DNA from: Vreelandella alkaliphila
GTDB lineage: Bacteria > Pseudomonadota > Gammaproteobacteria > Pseudomonadales > Halomonadaceae
Direction: 5' to 3'
NCBI RefSeq assembly: GCF_016107625.1
Contig: NZ_JABASV010000001.1
Location: 248,001-312,000 of the forward strand
DNA: 64,000 nt
Part shown: positions 25,203-34,088 of the stretch, in pieces
How the letters are laid out: each line of letters opens with the position of its first letter
Numbering within the stretch: position 1 is the stretch's first letter
Program-made: the position numbers and the translations under genes
Notes under the pieces: generated by a model
The model's database searches: none
Told to the model about the DNA's origin: nothing
What the model saw: only the letters and a program-made list of their open reading frames with translations

Positions 25203-25592
25203 ATGACCGCGACCGCACTCAAGCACACCGTAAGCACCGACACCTGGCAGCCGCTCTGCACTAAAGCTGACTTAGTGGCATTTTCCGGCGTCGCTGCTTG
25301 GTTGAACACGTCAGAAGGCCCAGCCCAAGTGGCCATTTTCTACTTACCGAGGCAGCGCTCCCAAGGACAGGAGAAAGAACTCTACGCCCTTGACCACTTT
25401 GATCCGTTTTCTAACGCTAACGTCATTGCCCGCGGCATTATCGGTGATGTAAAAGGCAGCTCGGTGGTTGCCTCGCCACTCTATAAGCAGCACTTTCGCC
25501 TTGAAGATGGTCAATGCTTAGAGGATGAGAACATCAAGCTGCGTACCTGGAAAGTCGCGTTTAGGGGCGAGGAGGTATGGGTGGAGGGGTAA
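25203..25592 (+). CDS. nirD: Nitrite reductase, small subunit
   Basis: A 129-residue Rieske-fold protein of the NirD type: WQPLCTKADLVAFSGVAAWL at the N terminus, QVAIFYLPRQ, and LYALDHFDPFSNANVIARGIIGDVKGSSVVASPLYKQHF. As usual in NirD, the Cys and His ligands of a true Rieske cluster are missing. It pairs with NirB in the cytoplasm. The GAGG-containing region before the ATG and the 62-base spacing from nirB indicate one operon. Confidence 0.92.
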   Translation: MTATALKHTVSTDTWQPLCTKADLVAFSGVAAWLNTSEGPAQVAIFYLPRQRSQGQEKELYALDHFDPFSNANVIARGIIGDVKGSSVVASPLYKQHFRLEDGQCLEDENIKLRTWKVAFRGEEVWVEG

Positions 25593-25615
25593 CTGACAGT
25601 GGCTTTACGATGGCG

Positions 25616-26503
25616 TCACTCCCGGCGAGGAATAGCGCTCGAATAGGTGTTCAGGCTCAAGAAATGTTCATCTGCCCGCTGCAACGCATCGAGTGCCTGT
25701 GGTCGGTCATCTTCTGCCAATAAGGTGCACAGTACTTCGGAGATGGCTAAGGCGGGCGTTAACGTATGGAAAAAGCTGTCGCTTTCCGTGGGGCAAAAAA
25801 TCGTCTGATCTGACAGCCCTACCAGTGGCGATACTTCACTATCGGTGATCGACAGAATCGTCAGCCCCTTGTCTTTTGCCAACTGCGTCAGTTCCAGCGT
25901 CGCTACTGCGTAAGGTTTGACGGAGACAACCAGCAAGGCATCTTCGGGCGTGGCGCGAATAAGCGCATCGCCGCCGGTTCCCGCCGGTCCATCCAGGTGA
26001 ACCGAGCGGTCCCCCAACAGTGACATAACGTAATGGAAATGCCACGCCACGGAATGGCATGAGCGCAAGCCTAGCACATACACTTTTCTTACTGATTTCA
26101 GTGTATTAGCGATGGCTTCCAACCGTTGTAGTGAGTCAGGCTCACAGAGCCGGGAAATCTGAGCACTCAGCCCATGCAGCATATGCGCGGCGATATTGCC
26201 GTCGGCCGAGGCTCTAGCGCCCTCGTTTCGCTGGCGAACCTTGGCAGCAAAGCCATCACTTCCCCGCCGCAGCGCTGCCACATAGTGCTCGCGAATATCA
26301 TCGTATCCTTGCTTCCCCAGGAACTTTGCAAGCCGCGTCATGGTGGCAGGCTGCACCGCCGCATGGCGCGCCAACTCGCGCATAGAAACCAGTGCCACCT
26401 CATCAGGGTGTTCCAGCACGTAGCGGGCAGCCTGCTGGAGCTGCGGCGACATGGCATCGTACTGAGCGATAATCTGCTCCCTTAAAGGGTCGCGCTGCGG
26501 CAT
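25616..26503 (-). CDS. MurR/RpiR-family transcriptional regulator
   Basis: A 295-residue regulator with an N-terminal RpiR helix-turn-helix (LQQAARYVLEHPDEVALVSMRELARHAAVQPATMTRLAKFLGK) and a C-terminal SIS sugar-phosphate-type domain (VYVLGLRSCHSVAWHFHYVM, EDALLVVSVKPYAVATLEL, ILSITDSEVSPL). A ribosome site AAGAGGC lies before the ATG. It is divergent from the class-III aminotransferase gene across 188 bases. RpiR proteins usually sense a phosphorylated sugar, but several control amino acid or opine-type catabolism; the aminotransferase neighbour suggests the latter. Confidence 0.88.
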   Translation of the reverse strand: MPQRDPLREQIIAQYDAMSPQLQQAARYVLEHPDEVALVSMRELARHAAVQPATMTRLAKFLGKQGYDDIREHYVAALRRGSDGFAAKVRQRNEGARASADGNIAAHMLHGLSAQISRLCEPDSLQRLEAIANTLKSVRKVYVLGLRSCHSVAWHFHYVMSLLGDRSVHLDGPAGTGGDALIRATPEDALLVVSVKPYAVATLELTQLAKDKGLTILSITDSEVSPLVGLSDQTIFCPTESDSFFHTLTPALAISEVLCTLLAEDDRPQALDALQRADEHFLSLNTYSSAIPRRE

Positions 26504-26691
26504 GTGTGTTGCCTCTTATACGGCTTGTTAAAACAGCCGCCGATTTAAACGTTACTGTTGTAAAAAAACAATGATCTATATGTTTTACTAAAAACACAAA
26601 TGATTCAACTGTTGCATTCATAAACCAAACTGTGCCAATCTTCTCCTTATGGCGTGCTCACATCGCTAAGTGACCCTAAGGAACCGTTTCC

Positions 26692-28017
26692 ATGACTCGT
26701 ATTCTTCATCGCAGTATCGGCCCAACACTCCCCCATGCCGCGTCGGCGCAAGGCGTCTACATTACAGACACCTCTGGGCGCCGATACCTAGATGCCTCAG
26801 GAGGCGCTGCGGTCACCAGCGTTGGTCACGCCCATCCGGAAGTACTGGCGGCGATGCGCGCTCAAATTGATAACCTCTGCTACGCACACACCTCGTTTTT
26901 CACCACCGACGCTGCTGAAGCGCTTGCTGAAAAACTCGTCAATTTGGCACCTGAAGGATTGAATTACGTCTATCTCGTGTCAGGTGGATCAGAGGCCGTT
27001 GAAGCGGCGCTGAAGATGGCTCGGCAGTACTTCGTGGAAATTGGCGCCCCCCAGCGTAGACACATCATTGCTAGGCGTCAGAGTTACCATGGCAACACAA
27101 TTGGTGCGTTGGCAACCGGTGGCAATGCGATGCGGCGTAAGCAGTTTCAGCCTATCCTGCCAGAAACTCATCATGTCTCCCCCTGCTACGCCTATCGCGA
27201 AAAAGGCGCCGATGAATCGCCAGAGGCTTACGCTATTCGGCTTGCCGACGAACTCGAGGCAAAGATTCTGGAACTCGGCCCTGAAGAAGTCATGGCGTTC
27301 GTTGCCGAGCCCGTCGTAGGCGCCACACTCGGTGCTGTCGCCCCTGTCGCGGATTACTTTAAACGTGTACGTGCGGTTTGCGACAAATATGGCGTACTAC
27401 TGATCCTCGACGAAGTGATGTGCGGCATGGGTCGCACCGGCACGGTCTTCGCCTGCGAGCAAGACGACGTCATACCGGATATCGTCACCATAGCCAAAGG
27501 CTTGGGCGGGGGTTATCAGCCGATCGGCGCAGTGATGCTGTCCGGCAAAATTTACGACAGCTTCGCCAACGGTTCTGGCCTGTTCCAGCACGGGCATACT
27601 TACATCGGCCACCCTGTTGCCGCGGCAACCGCTAACAAAGTGGTTGAAATCATTGCGCGCCCCGAGACACTTGCCAATGTAAACGCCATGGGCGCGAGAT
27701 TACAAAGCGGTTTGGAAGACGTTCTCGGTGCATCCCCTTATGTCGGCGACATCCGGGGAAGAGGCCTGTTTCGTGGTATCGAGCTGGTGGCGGACCGGGA
27801 CACTAAAACCCCTTTCGATCCGAGCCGAAAGATCCACGCCAAGATTAAGCGACAAGCCATGGCGCGTGGCCTGATCAGCTACCCTATGGGCGGCACCATT
27901 GATGGTATTCACGGTGATCATATCCTGCTGGCACCGCCTTATATTATTTCCCCGAATGAAGTCGACCTAATCATTGAGCGTATTGCCGCCGCCATCAACG
28001 CCGCCATCGCCGAGTGA
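26692..28017 (+). CDS. Class-III (omega-type) aminotransferase
   Basis: A 441-residue PLP enzyme of fold type I: YLDASGGAAVTSVGHAHPEV, the VSGGSEAVEAALKMARQY cofactor segment, SYHGNT, VAEPVVGATLGAV, LLILDEVMCGMGRTG and the Schiff-base lysine in IVTIAKGLGGGYQPIGAV, then HGHTYIGHPVAAA. It would transfer the amino group of an unidentified amine or beta/gamma-amino acid to a keto acid. A divergent RpiR regulator and a CMD-family protein downstream make up a small catabolic unit; none of the three reveals the substrate. The literature label aspartate aminotransferase family is broad. Confidence 0.88.
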   Translation: MTRILHRSIGPTLPHAASAQGVYITDTSGRRYLDASGGAAVTSVGHAHPEVLAAMRAQIDNLCYAHTSFFTTDAAEALAEKLVNLAPEGLNYVYLVSGGSEAVEAALKMARQYFVEIGAPQRRHIIARRQSYHGNTIGALATGGNAMRRKQFQPILPETHHVSPCYAYREKGADESPEAYAIRLADELEAKILELGPEEVMAFVAEPVVGATLGAVAPVADYFKRVRAVCDKYGVLLILDEVMCGMGRTGTVFACEQDDVIPDIVTIAKGLGGGYQPIGAVMLSGKIYDSFANGSGLFQHGHTYIGHPVAAATANKVVEIIARPETLANVNAMGARLQSGLEDVLGASPYVGDIRGRGLFRGIELVADRDTKTPFDPSRKIHAKIKRQAMARGLISYPMGGTIDGIHGDHILLAPPYIISPNEVDLIIERIAAAINAAIAE

Positions 28018-28049
28018 TGTCACGTACCCTATCTGAATGGAGCTCACCC

Positions 28050-28607
28050 ATGACGCCCTCTTCTCCCTGCCCGCCTATTGCTGATGCCGATTGGCCAAAC
28101 GAGATCGCTGAATTACGCGAAGACTTTGCCGGTGCGCTCAATGTCTATCGCACCATGGCTCATCACCCGGCTTTACTCAACGCCTGGGCACCTTTACGCC
28201 AGCATGTTGTTAAGGAAAATGCCTTAGGGTCAGAATTAACCGAGGTGGTGATTCTACGCGCTGGCCTGCGCATGGGGTCACGTTACGAATGGGCTCATCA
28301 CGTTAGCCGAGCACTCGCTCTCGGGTTCACCACTGCACAAATCGAAGCCATTAGAACTCGCCCCGAAGGCGTTGATGGTCTTATCGTCGACGCTGTGGAT
28401 GCATTGTTTGACCAGCGAATGCTGTCCCCTGAACAAGAAGCAGAACTCGCAGATGCTATCGGACGCAAGGCCGTTATCGACCTAATTGCTATGGTGGGGT
28501 TTTATTCGGTATTGGGCTATCTGCTCAAGACTTACGACACGCCGGTCGACGACAACATTCAACAAGAAGCGCAAAAAATGCCAACGCTATTTTCATTAAC
28601 TTCGTAG
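28050..28607 (+). CDS. Carboxymuconolactone decarboxylase (CMD) family protein
   Basis: About 185 residues from the ATG at 28050 with GGAG 7 bases upstream; an earlier ATG at 28017 overlapping the aminotransferase stop is possible but has a poor ribosome site. The CMD core is seen in LLNAWAPLRQHVVKENALGSELTEVVILRAG and RYEWAHHVSRALALGFT. The CxxC pair of AhpD-type peroxidases is absent, the position being occupied by RYEWAHH, so thiol chemistry is unlikely. It follows the aminotransferase in the same operon; function unknown. Confidence 0.83.
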   Translation: MTPSSPCPPIADADWPNEIAELREDFAGALNVYRTMAHHPALLNAWAPLRQHVVKENALGSELTEVVILRAGLRMGSRYEWAHHVSRALALGFTTAQIEAIRTRPEGVDGLIVDAVDALFDQRMLSPEQEAELADAIGRKAVIDLIAMVGFYSVLGYLLKTYDTPVDDNIQQEAQKMPTLFSLTS

Positions 28608-28763
28608 ACATGCCTGTCCCTGGTGCAGGCTTCAACCTATCCCAGGGCAGACCATTAAGTACTTATGCATACGTTTGCGAGGATTCAGGTCTCATTAACT
28701 CAGTGACTGCCCATGATCAGTGCCCGCTTAATTTTATTCAGGCACTCAAGGCTCATCATCTAA

Positions 28764-28807
28764 TGTAGGAGGCCGCTTTTAGCGGGCGATGGCGGCGTAG
28801 CCGCCCT
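28764..28807. repeat. REP-like palindromic element
   Basis: In the 291-base gap after the CMD gene, GTAGGAGGCCGC opens a G+C-rich unit with two dyads, GCCGCTTTTAGCGGGC and GGCGGCGTAGCCGCC. The layout (a GTAGGAG head followed by short palindromes) resembles REP sequences dispersed in Pseudomonas and related genomes. Only one copy is seen in the window, so the repeat nature is inferred from form. Confidence 0.5.
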
Positions 28808-28898
28808 TGCTATAACTAGGTAAATCAGTTGAATCATCGTCGAAGTGTCGAACCAAAGCTAAAGTCCTATCTCACAACAATACATTTGTTTCTAAACA

Positions 28899-29417
28899 CT
28901 ACACATCTGTTTTTTGCATCACCACACAGTCAAGCTTCCGCCCCGCTACTACCGAATACTCAGGTAGCTTTTCCATTACTTCGAACCCAGCTTTTTTCAG
29001 TACCCGCTGTGAAGCGTGATTGTCTAAAGAAACAGTCGCCGTAAGCGTATTAATTTGGTAAACGCAACGAACTTCGCTAATCAGATGGTTCAGCGCCTTT
29101 TGCGCCAACCCATTACCACACGCATGTTGGGCTATCCGATACCCCACCTTAGCGTAACCATTTTCTATCTCACGTAGGTTGGCGCGCCCAACTATCGCAC
29201 CTCGATGTTGGATAATAAGCGGTCTCATACGTCCTTGGGCATTTAACGCCAAGTACTCATGAATATGCTGGCTAATACCTTCCGGCGTGTAGAAGTGCTC
29301 CGCTCTGGCCTCTATATGCTGCTCAAACCAGTCACGTTCAGTGGCTTCGAACAACAATAGTTCGGCGGCATCTTCCGGAGCAATTTGTCTGAAGGAAAAA
29401 GCATCAGCATGGCGCAT
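28899..29417 (-). CDS. GNAT acetyltransferase (RimJ/RimL type)
   Basis: About 172 residues. Motifs of the RimL-like GNAT group: FSFRQIAPEDAAELLLFE at the N terminus, PLIIQHRGAIVGRANLREIENG, then the acetyl-CoA region YAKVGYRIAQHACGNGLAQKALNHLI and the C-terminal NHASQRVLKKAGFEV. The family acetylates N-terminal amines of ribosomal proteins or small molecules. AAGGAGAG lies upstream of both GTG (29423) and ATG (29417); I took ATG. It is divergent from the cation transporter gene. Confidence 0.83.
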   Translation of the reverse strand: MRHADAFSFRQIAPEDAAELLLFEATERDWFEQHIEARAEHFYTPEGISQHIHEYLALNAQGRMRPLIIQHRGAIVGRANLREIENGYAKVGYRIAQHACGNGLAQKALNHLISEVRCVYQINTLTATVSLDNHASQRVLKKAGFEVMEKLPEYSVVAGRKLDCVVMQKTDV

Positions 29418-29559
29418 AAGCACATCTCTCCTTGGGTGCTAAATCAGTGCATCAAAGACTATCTCCATAGCCTTAGAATAAACAAATCACTGACATTGCG
29501 ACCACTGATATTGCTATGCTTGCCAGCCTCTTGGGTAGGTAATATTGGAGCAAACGTTC

Positions 29560-30495
29560 GTGAAAACAGAATCCAGCACCTTAGCGTTTTCTGCCTTTAT
29601 GGCGCTGCTGATTGGGTGTGCAGGTATCACTGCGACACTGGCATCTAACTCCCAGGCTATTTTGCTGGATGGGTTATTTAACCTTATCTACTTTAGCGTA
29701 GCGCTGGTCACCATCAAGGTCAGTAAGCTAGCCAGCCGACCCGATAGCGAGTCCTACCCGTTTGGCTACAGCTACTTCGAGTCTTTAGTAAATCTATGCA
29801 AAGGTTTATTGATATTAGGCGTTTCCATCTTTGCGTTAGTAGACGCTATCGCTGCGCTACTGACAGGTGGGCGGGAGATCTCAGCGGGGCTTGCGGTTAT
29901 CTACGCACTGTTTGCCACCGCCGCTTGCTCACTCACCGCTTGGGTAATGCACCGCAGTCAGTGCCATGTTAGTAGCCCGCTGGTGGCTGCAGACAAGCTT
30001 AACTGGCTGGTGAACAGCATTATTTCGGCTGCTGTGTTAGCAGCGTTCTGCTTGGTGATGCTGTTTGAGCGCTTAGACTGGCGGGGAATCGTACCTTATG
30101 TCGATTCACTTCTGGTGATGGCCGTGGTGTTGCTATGCCTTGGCGTACCGGTGCGTATGGCCTCCCAGGCTCTGCGCGAGCTGCTCAATAAAACGCCCGA
30201 CGAAGCAATCGCCGAGCCAGTGCGCCAGGCGGTTGCTCGTGGTCTTGCAGATATCGACACCCAGGAAGTACGGGTTCGCATGGTACGCCCTGGCCGCCTG
30301 CTATATATCATGGTTCACGTGGTGCTACCCAAAGCGCTGCATGAGTCTACGCTTGCCCATCAAGATGCCCTACGCCAGCAAATTGATGAAGAAGTACGCC
30401 GCATTTACTCACCGGTCGTCTGTGATGTGGTCTTCACCGAAGATGATCGTTGGGCAGCGCCTTCATGCGGGCAGTTAGTGAAGAAACACGCTTAA
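29560..30495 (+). CDS. Cation diffusion facilitator-like transporter with altered metal site
   Basis: About 311 residues with around six membrane helices and a C-terminal cytoplasmic domain (LADIDTQEVRVRMVRPGRLLYIMVHVVLP). The motifs ILLDGLFNLIYFSVAL and YPFGYSYFESLVNLCKGLLILG place it in the CDF superfamily. The usual HxxxD/DxxxD metal pairs are not intact: the second-helix position reads DGLFN and the fifth helix ADKLNW, so metal specificity is unclear. GTG at 29560 is preferred because GGAG stands 9 bases upstream; TTG at 29545 is an alternative. Confidence 0.75.
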   Translation: MKTESSTLAFSAFMALLIGCAGITATLASNSQAILLDGLFNLIYFSVALVTIKVSKLASRPDSESYPFGYSYFESLVNLCKGLLILGVSIFALVDAIAALLTGGREISAGLAVIYALFATAACSLTAWVMHRSQCHVSSPLVAADKLNWLVNSIISAAVLAAFCLVMLFERLDWRGIVPYVDSLLVMAVVLLCLGVPVRMASQALRELLNKTPDEAIAEPVRQAVARGLADIDTQEVRVRMVRPGRLLYIMVHVVLPKALHESTLAHQDALRQQIDEEVRRIYSPVVCDVVFTEDDRWAAPSCGQLVKKHA

Positions 30496-30610
30496 TCGCG
30501 CCATGCTAAAAAGCGATCCATAGCCCAGTGCCTTATCTGAGTGGGAACGTTGATCTCTGGGTGGGCATAGATATAGCGCGGCCAGCACGGCAGTCAGACA
30601 CACAGCCACC

Positions 30611-31771
30611 CTAATCAATCAGCGAGGGTCGATACTCTCGTTGATTCTGGGTAACTAACCGTAGTGTTGTGACAACTCCCCCAAGTAAGGCAACTCCAAA
30701 CAGCGTTAATGCCGCGCTATGCCCTAGGGCATCTATAAGCACTCCCGTTGTGACCACAGGAATACTGAAACCAATGTAGGCCATTAGAAAATATCCAGCG
30801 CTCGCTTGGGTAGAAGATGGGCCAGCGACGGCTAACACGCCACTTAATCCGCCTAGGTAAATAAAGCCGTAACAGGCGCTGCTAGCCATGATCGTGCCTA
30901 GTAGTAATATGGGTAAGTGCCCCGCGATAGCTCCCCAAGCAATCAGCCCATAAGCCGGTGGCAGAATCGCAAGTCCCAATAACGTAGACCGATATGACGA
31001 CAACTTTCTGGCCCAGGGTTGAAACAACACGCCACAGCTACAAATACCGAAAACAGCGAAACCACTCCAAACGCTTAAACCATGCTGCTCTAATGCGGAA
31101 GGCAATATGGCAATCACCAACCCCACCGTGGCCCAGGCAATTAGAATCGCAAAGCCAAATCGAATAGCCCCTTTTGGGTAACTTGGCAAACGTAACATGC
31201 TGCCTTTCGGCCCACTAGGTATGCTTTTTCGCAACGTCAACACGCCTATTAATGCGAAAGCGCTAATGCATAGATATAACCACAAACTGGGGGGCGTTAA
31301 GCTAGGCGTAGTAACGATAAAAACGCTGGTCACCGCTGCCCCTAAACCGAACCCAAGCGCGCTGCTAATCGTGACGTAACTGGTAGAAGCTTGTTTATCA
31401 TCGCCTTGCCATAATTGTTGCATATAGGCTGGCGCTACCGCAGATGCCAGCGCGGTCCCCACCCCAAGTAGAAAACGCGCCACGCCAAGCATTACGATGC
31501 CAGGCGCTATTAGCATAAGGGAAGTGGCCAGCATATTAAGCAGTAACGCAGTGACAATGATGGCTTTGTAACCTACCCGCTCGGCCAAGCCATTAAGCCC
31601 CAGCAATACAGGCATCACCCCTGCTACGTAACAGGCAAAAGCAATTGTCGTGGCACCAACACCAACCCCGCCTTGCGCTGCCAACGCACCATATAGCGGT
31701 GCCTGCAAATTAACGGCCGTGGTGATCATACATAGCCCGAAAGCAAGGCGGGCTGCGCTGAACTGGTTCAT
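30611..31771 (-). CDS. MFS transporter
   Basis: A 386-residue membrane protein with about twelve hydrophobic segments. The first helix region (LAFGLCMITTAVNLQAPLYGALA) and the loop after helix 2 (GLNGLAERVGYKAIIV, a variant of the MFS GxxxDRxGRR motif) support the family. It would export or import a small solute by proton coupling. The gene is divergent from a MocR-type regulator across 136 bases, so it is the likely regulated target. Substrate unknown. Confidence 0.85.
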   Translation of the reverse strand: MNQFSAARLAFGLCMITTAVNLQAPLYGALAAQGGVGVGATTIAFACYVAGVMPVLLGLNGLAERVGYKAIIVTALLLNMLATSLMLIAPGIVMLGVARFLLGVGTALASAVAPAYMQQLWQGDDKQASTSYVTISSALGFGLGAAVTSVFIVTTPSLTPPSLWLYLCISAFALIGVLTLRKSIPSGPKGSMLRLPSYPKGAIRFGFAILIAWATVGLVIAILPSALEQHGLSVWSGFAVFGICSCGVLFQPWARKLSSYRSTLLGLAILPPAYGLIAWGAIAGHLPILLLGTIMASSACYGFIYLGGLSGVLAVAGPSSTQASAGYFLMAYIGFSIPVVTTGVLIDALGHSAALTLFGVALLGGVVTTLRLVTQNQREYRPSLID

Positions 31772-31907
31772 GCATTAACTCACTTGAGATTGCTAAAAGA
31801 ACCATAAAGCTCGCACGCTTATTCAAGCGGGGTAAGATACACTGGGCCGCTATTATTGAGGCACTGTTCCAACTTTTTAATGAACAGTTGATCCAGCAGG
31901 ACTATAT

Positions 31908-33344
31908 ATGAAGTTAAAAGTTGATCGGCATGCCAATACGCCTATTGCACAGCAACTTGAAGAGGCGATCAGCACTTGGATTAAACAAAACAAACCTGGT
32001 AATGGCAGCCGCCTCCCCTCAATTCGCTATTTAGCTGCGACACACCACGTTAGCCGCAATGCGGCCATTGAGGCTTATGAGCGTTTAATCGCGGCAGGGT
32101 TGGTCCGCTCAAAACCGGGGGCAGGATTTTTTGTTGCCGATAGTCCACCAAGTGAGCACCAAACAGTTTCCAGCCCACTGCAGGAAGTGACCAACGGGCT
32201 TTGGGGGCTTTTTAGTGCTGATGAGACGGCCCTGCCCCTTGGATGTGGTTGGTTACCCAGCCATTGGCGGGAGAGCGATGATTTAACCTATGCGATCCGC
32301 CAAGTTGCGCGTATGAATCGCGCGGACATTTTTGAATACAGTACCCCCCAAGGCCCCACGGCGTTACGGCACTTAATACAAGAGCGACTTCGGCTTTTAG
32401 CGATCTCGACAAATCATCAGCAAATTGTCACCACCAGCGGCAGCAGTCATTCGCTAGATTTATTGGTGCGCTTGCTTCTCGAACCCGGAGACGTTGTCTT
32501 CGTAGAATCACCAGGCTATTACAACTTATTTGGCCTGCTACATCTGCAACGTGTTCGTGTTATCGGCGTGCCTCGCTTAGCCGACGGTCCTGACCTTGAA
32601 CGCTTAGAAGAATTACTTGCAGAGCATCGGCCGACACTTTTTTATACCAACAGCGTTTTTCAAAACCCCACAGGGGGAACGCTAACGCCCACCATTGCGC
32701 ATCGCTTATTACAATTAGCCGAGCAGTACGATTTCAAACTGATAGAAGATGATATATACGCAGACTTTCAACATACGCCAAGTGCTCGCTTAGCTGCGTT
32801 AGATGGCCTTAGCCGGGTTATTTACTTGGGCAGTTTTTCAAAAAGCCTCTCCTCTTCGCTGCGCGTTGGTTATATCGCGGCGCCTTCGTCAATGGTGCAA
32901 CGCATTGTCGATATCAAAATGCTAACCAGCATTTCTTCTTCACGCTTTGCAGAGCAAGTCATTATCACCATGCTTCAAAACGGTAGCTACCGAAAGCTGA
33001 CGGAGCGGTTAAGTGCTAGGCTTTCCAACCACATGTCTCTGGCGCTTGCGATGCTCAAACATGCCAATTGGGATGTTTATACCGAGCCTACCGGCGGGAT
33101 GTTTGTGTGGGCAAAGCCACCGACAGCGATAACATCTGAAAGATTGAGTGAACTGGCTGATGACTGGAAAGTTACCCTGTCGCCTGGACATTTATTCTTT
33201 GCCGATCATCAGCCAACACCCTGGCGGCGACTCAACGTTGCTTATATGCAGGATCCAAGAGCGAAAGGGTTTATTGATTCAATGACCTATCAATCAACTT
33301 CAACCACCAAGCTCGGCTCAAATAACGCTGGAGTGAACTCATAG
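31908..33344 (+). CDS. MocR-type GntR/aminotransferase regulator
   Basis: A 478-residue fusion: N-terminal GntR winged helix (TPIAQQLEEAISTWIKQ, GSRLPSIRYLAATHHVSRNAAIEAYERLIAAGLV) joined to a fold-type-I aminotransferase domain (VTTSGSSHSLDLLVRLL, YTNSVFQNPTGGTL, LIEDDIYADF, PLP lysine in YLGSFSKSLSSSLRVGY). MocR regulators use PLP as effector cofactor. It probably controls the divergent MFS gene. The last 55 bases overlap the 3' end of the phosphoesterase gene on the other strand. Confidence 0.9.
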   Translation: MKLKVDRHANTPIAQQLEEAISTWIKQNKPGNGSRLPSIRYLAATHHVSRNAAIEAYERLIAAGLVRSKPGAGFFVADSPPSEHQTVSSPLQEVTNGLWGLFSADETALPLGCGWLPSHWRESDDLTYAIRQVARMNRADIFEYSTPQGPTALRHLIQERLRLLAISTNHQQIVTTSGSSHSLDLLVRLLLEPGDVVFVESPGYYNLFGLLHLQRVRVIGVPRLADGPDLERLEELLAEHRPTLFYTNSVFQNPTGGTLTPTIAHRLLQLAEQYDFKLIEDDIYADFQHTPSARLAALDGLSRVIYLGSFSKSLSSSLRVGYIAAPSSMVQRIVDIKMLTSISSSRFAEQVIITMLQNGSYRKLTERLSARLSNHMSLALAMLKHANWDVYTEPTGGMFVWAKPPTAITSERLSELADDWKVTLSPGHLFFADHQPTPWRRLNVAYMQDPRAKGFIDSMTYQSTSTTKLGSNNAGVNS

Positions 33345-34054
33345 GGATAACCACCTGGATTAGCGATGACACGCGTGCCGTTATATGAAGTATCGACAGG
33401 CTCATGGACATGGCCATGCACCCATAGGTCCATCTTGCCCATCAATTGAGGTAGGTGGGAGGCAAAGGCTGGGGACAATGCATCGCCAAGATACTGTTCA
33501 GGAATGCAGCTGTGTAAAGGTGCGTGATGGCTAATAACAACGCGTGACCCGTCAAAGGGTTGCTCAAGCTCGTTACTAAGCCAAGCAAGTGCTTCAACGT
33601 GTAATGCTTGGCTAGCTTGAGGGGTAAAGACCTGACCTGGAGCTGTTGTCACTATGCTAAAATCGGGCATATAGCGCAGTGCTTTAGCGCCGGTCTCTGC
33701 TGGGTTGTGCGTTGGGTCATCAGCATAGAGGTTAAAATCAGTCCATAACGTGGTGCCATAAAAACGCACTCCCCCGATAGTCACCGCTCGATTATCCAGC
33801 AACTCAATATTGTAGCGCTTGGCTTCGATGGCGAGCTCTTCACGAAGTAGCGGCATGCAGGTACCGTAAAACTCATGGTTTCCCGGCACATATAAAATAG
33901 GCATTTCTGGAAACCGCTGCCTGGCCCAGGCAAGGCCTTCCGTTTTCTGATGAATATCGCCCGCCAAAATGATGAGATCGGCCTCTACCTCTGGCAATTC
34001 GCGGTCTCCATCAAAAAACTCCAAATGAAGGTCGGATAAAATTCGCAAGCGCAT
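33290..34054 (-). CDS. Calcineurin-like metallophosphoesterase
   Basis: About 254 residues from the ATG at 34054, preceded by GAGGAA. The metal-binding motifs are complete: DLHLEF near the N terminus, LAGDIH, YVPGNHEFYG, VISHHAP and VHGHVH. It would hydrolyse phosphomonoesters or diesters with two metal ions; the substrate is unknown. The frame remains open upstream but crosses into the hydrolase gene, so the extension is rejected. It lies 34 bases behind the alpha/beta hydrolase gene, probably one operon, and its 3' end overlaps that of the MocR gene. Confidence 0.87.
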   Translation of the reverse strand: MRLRILSDLHLEFFDGDRELPEVEADLIILAGDIHQKTEGLAWARQRFPEMPILYVPGNHEFYGTCMPLLREELAIEAKRYNIELLDNRAVTIGGVRFYGTTLWTDFNLYADDPTHNPAETGAKALRYMPDFSIVTTAPGQVFTPQASQALHVEALAWLSNELEQPFDGSRVVISHHAPLHSCIPEQYLGDALSPAFASHLPQLMGKMDLWVHGHVHEPVDTSYNGTRVIANPGGYPYEFTPALFEPSLVVEVD

Positions 34055-34088
34055 AGTATTCCTCACTTTTCCCTGTGTAACGGTCGTT

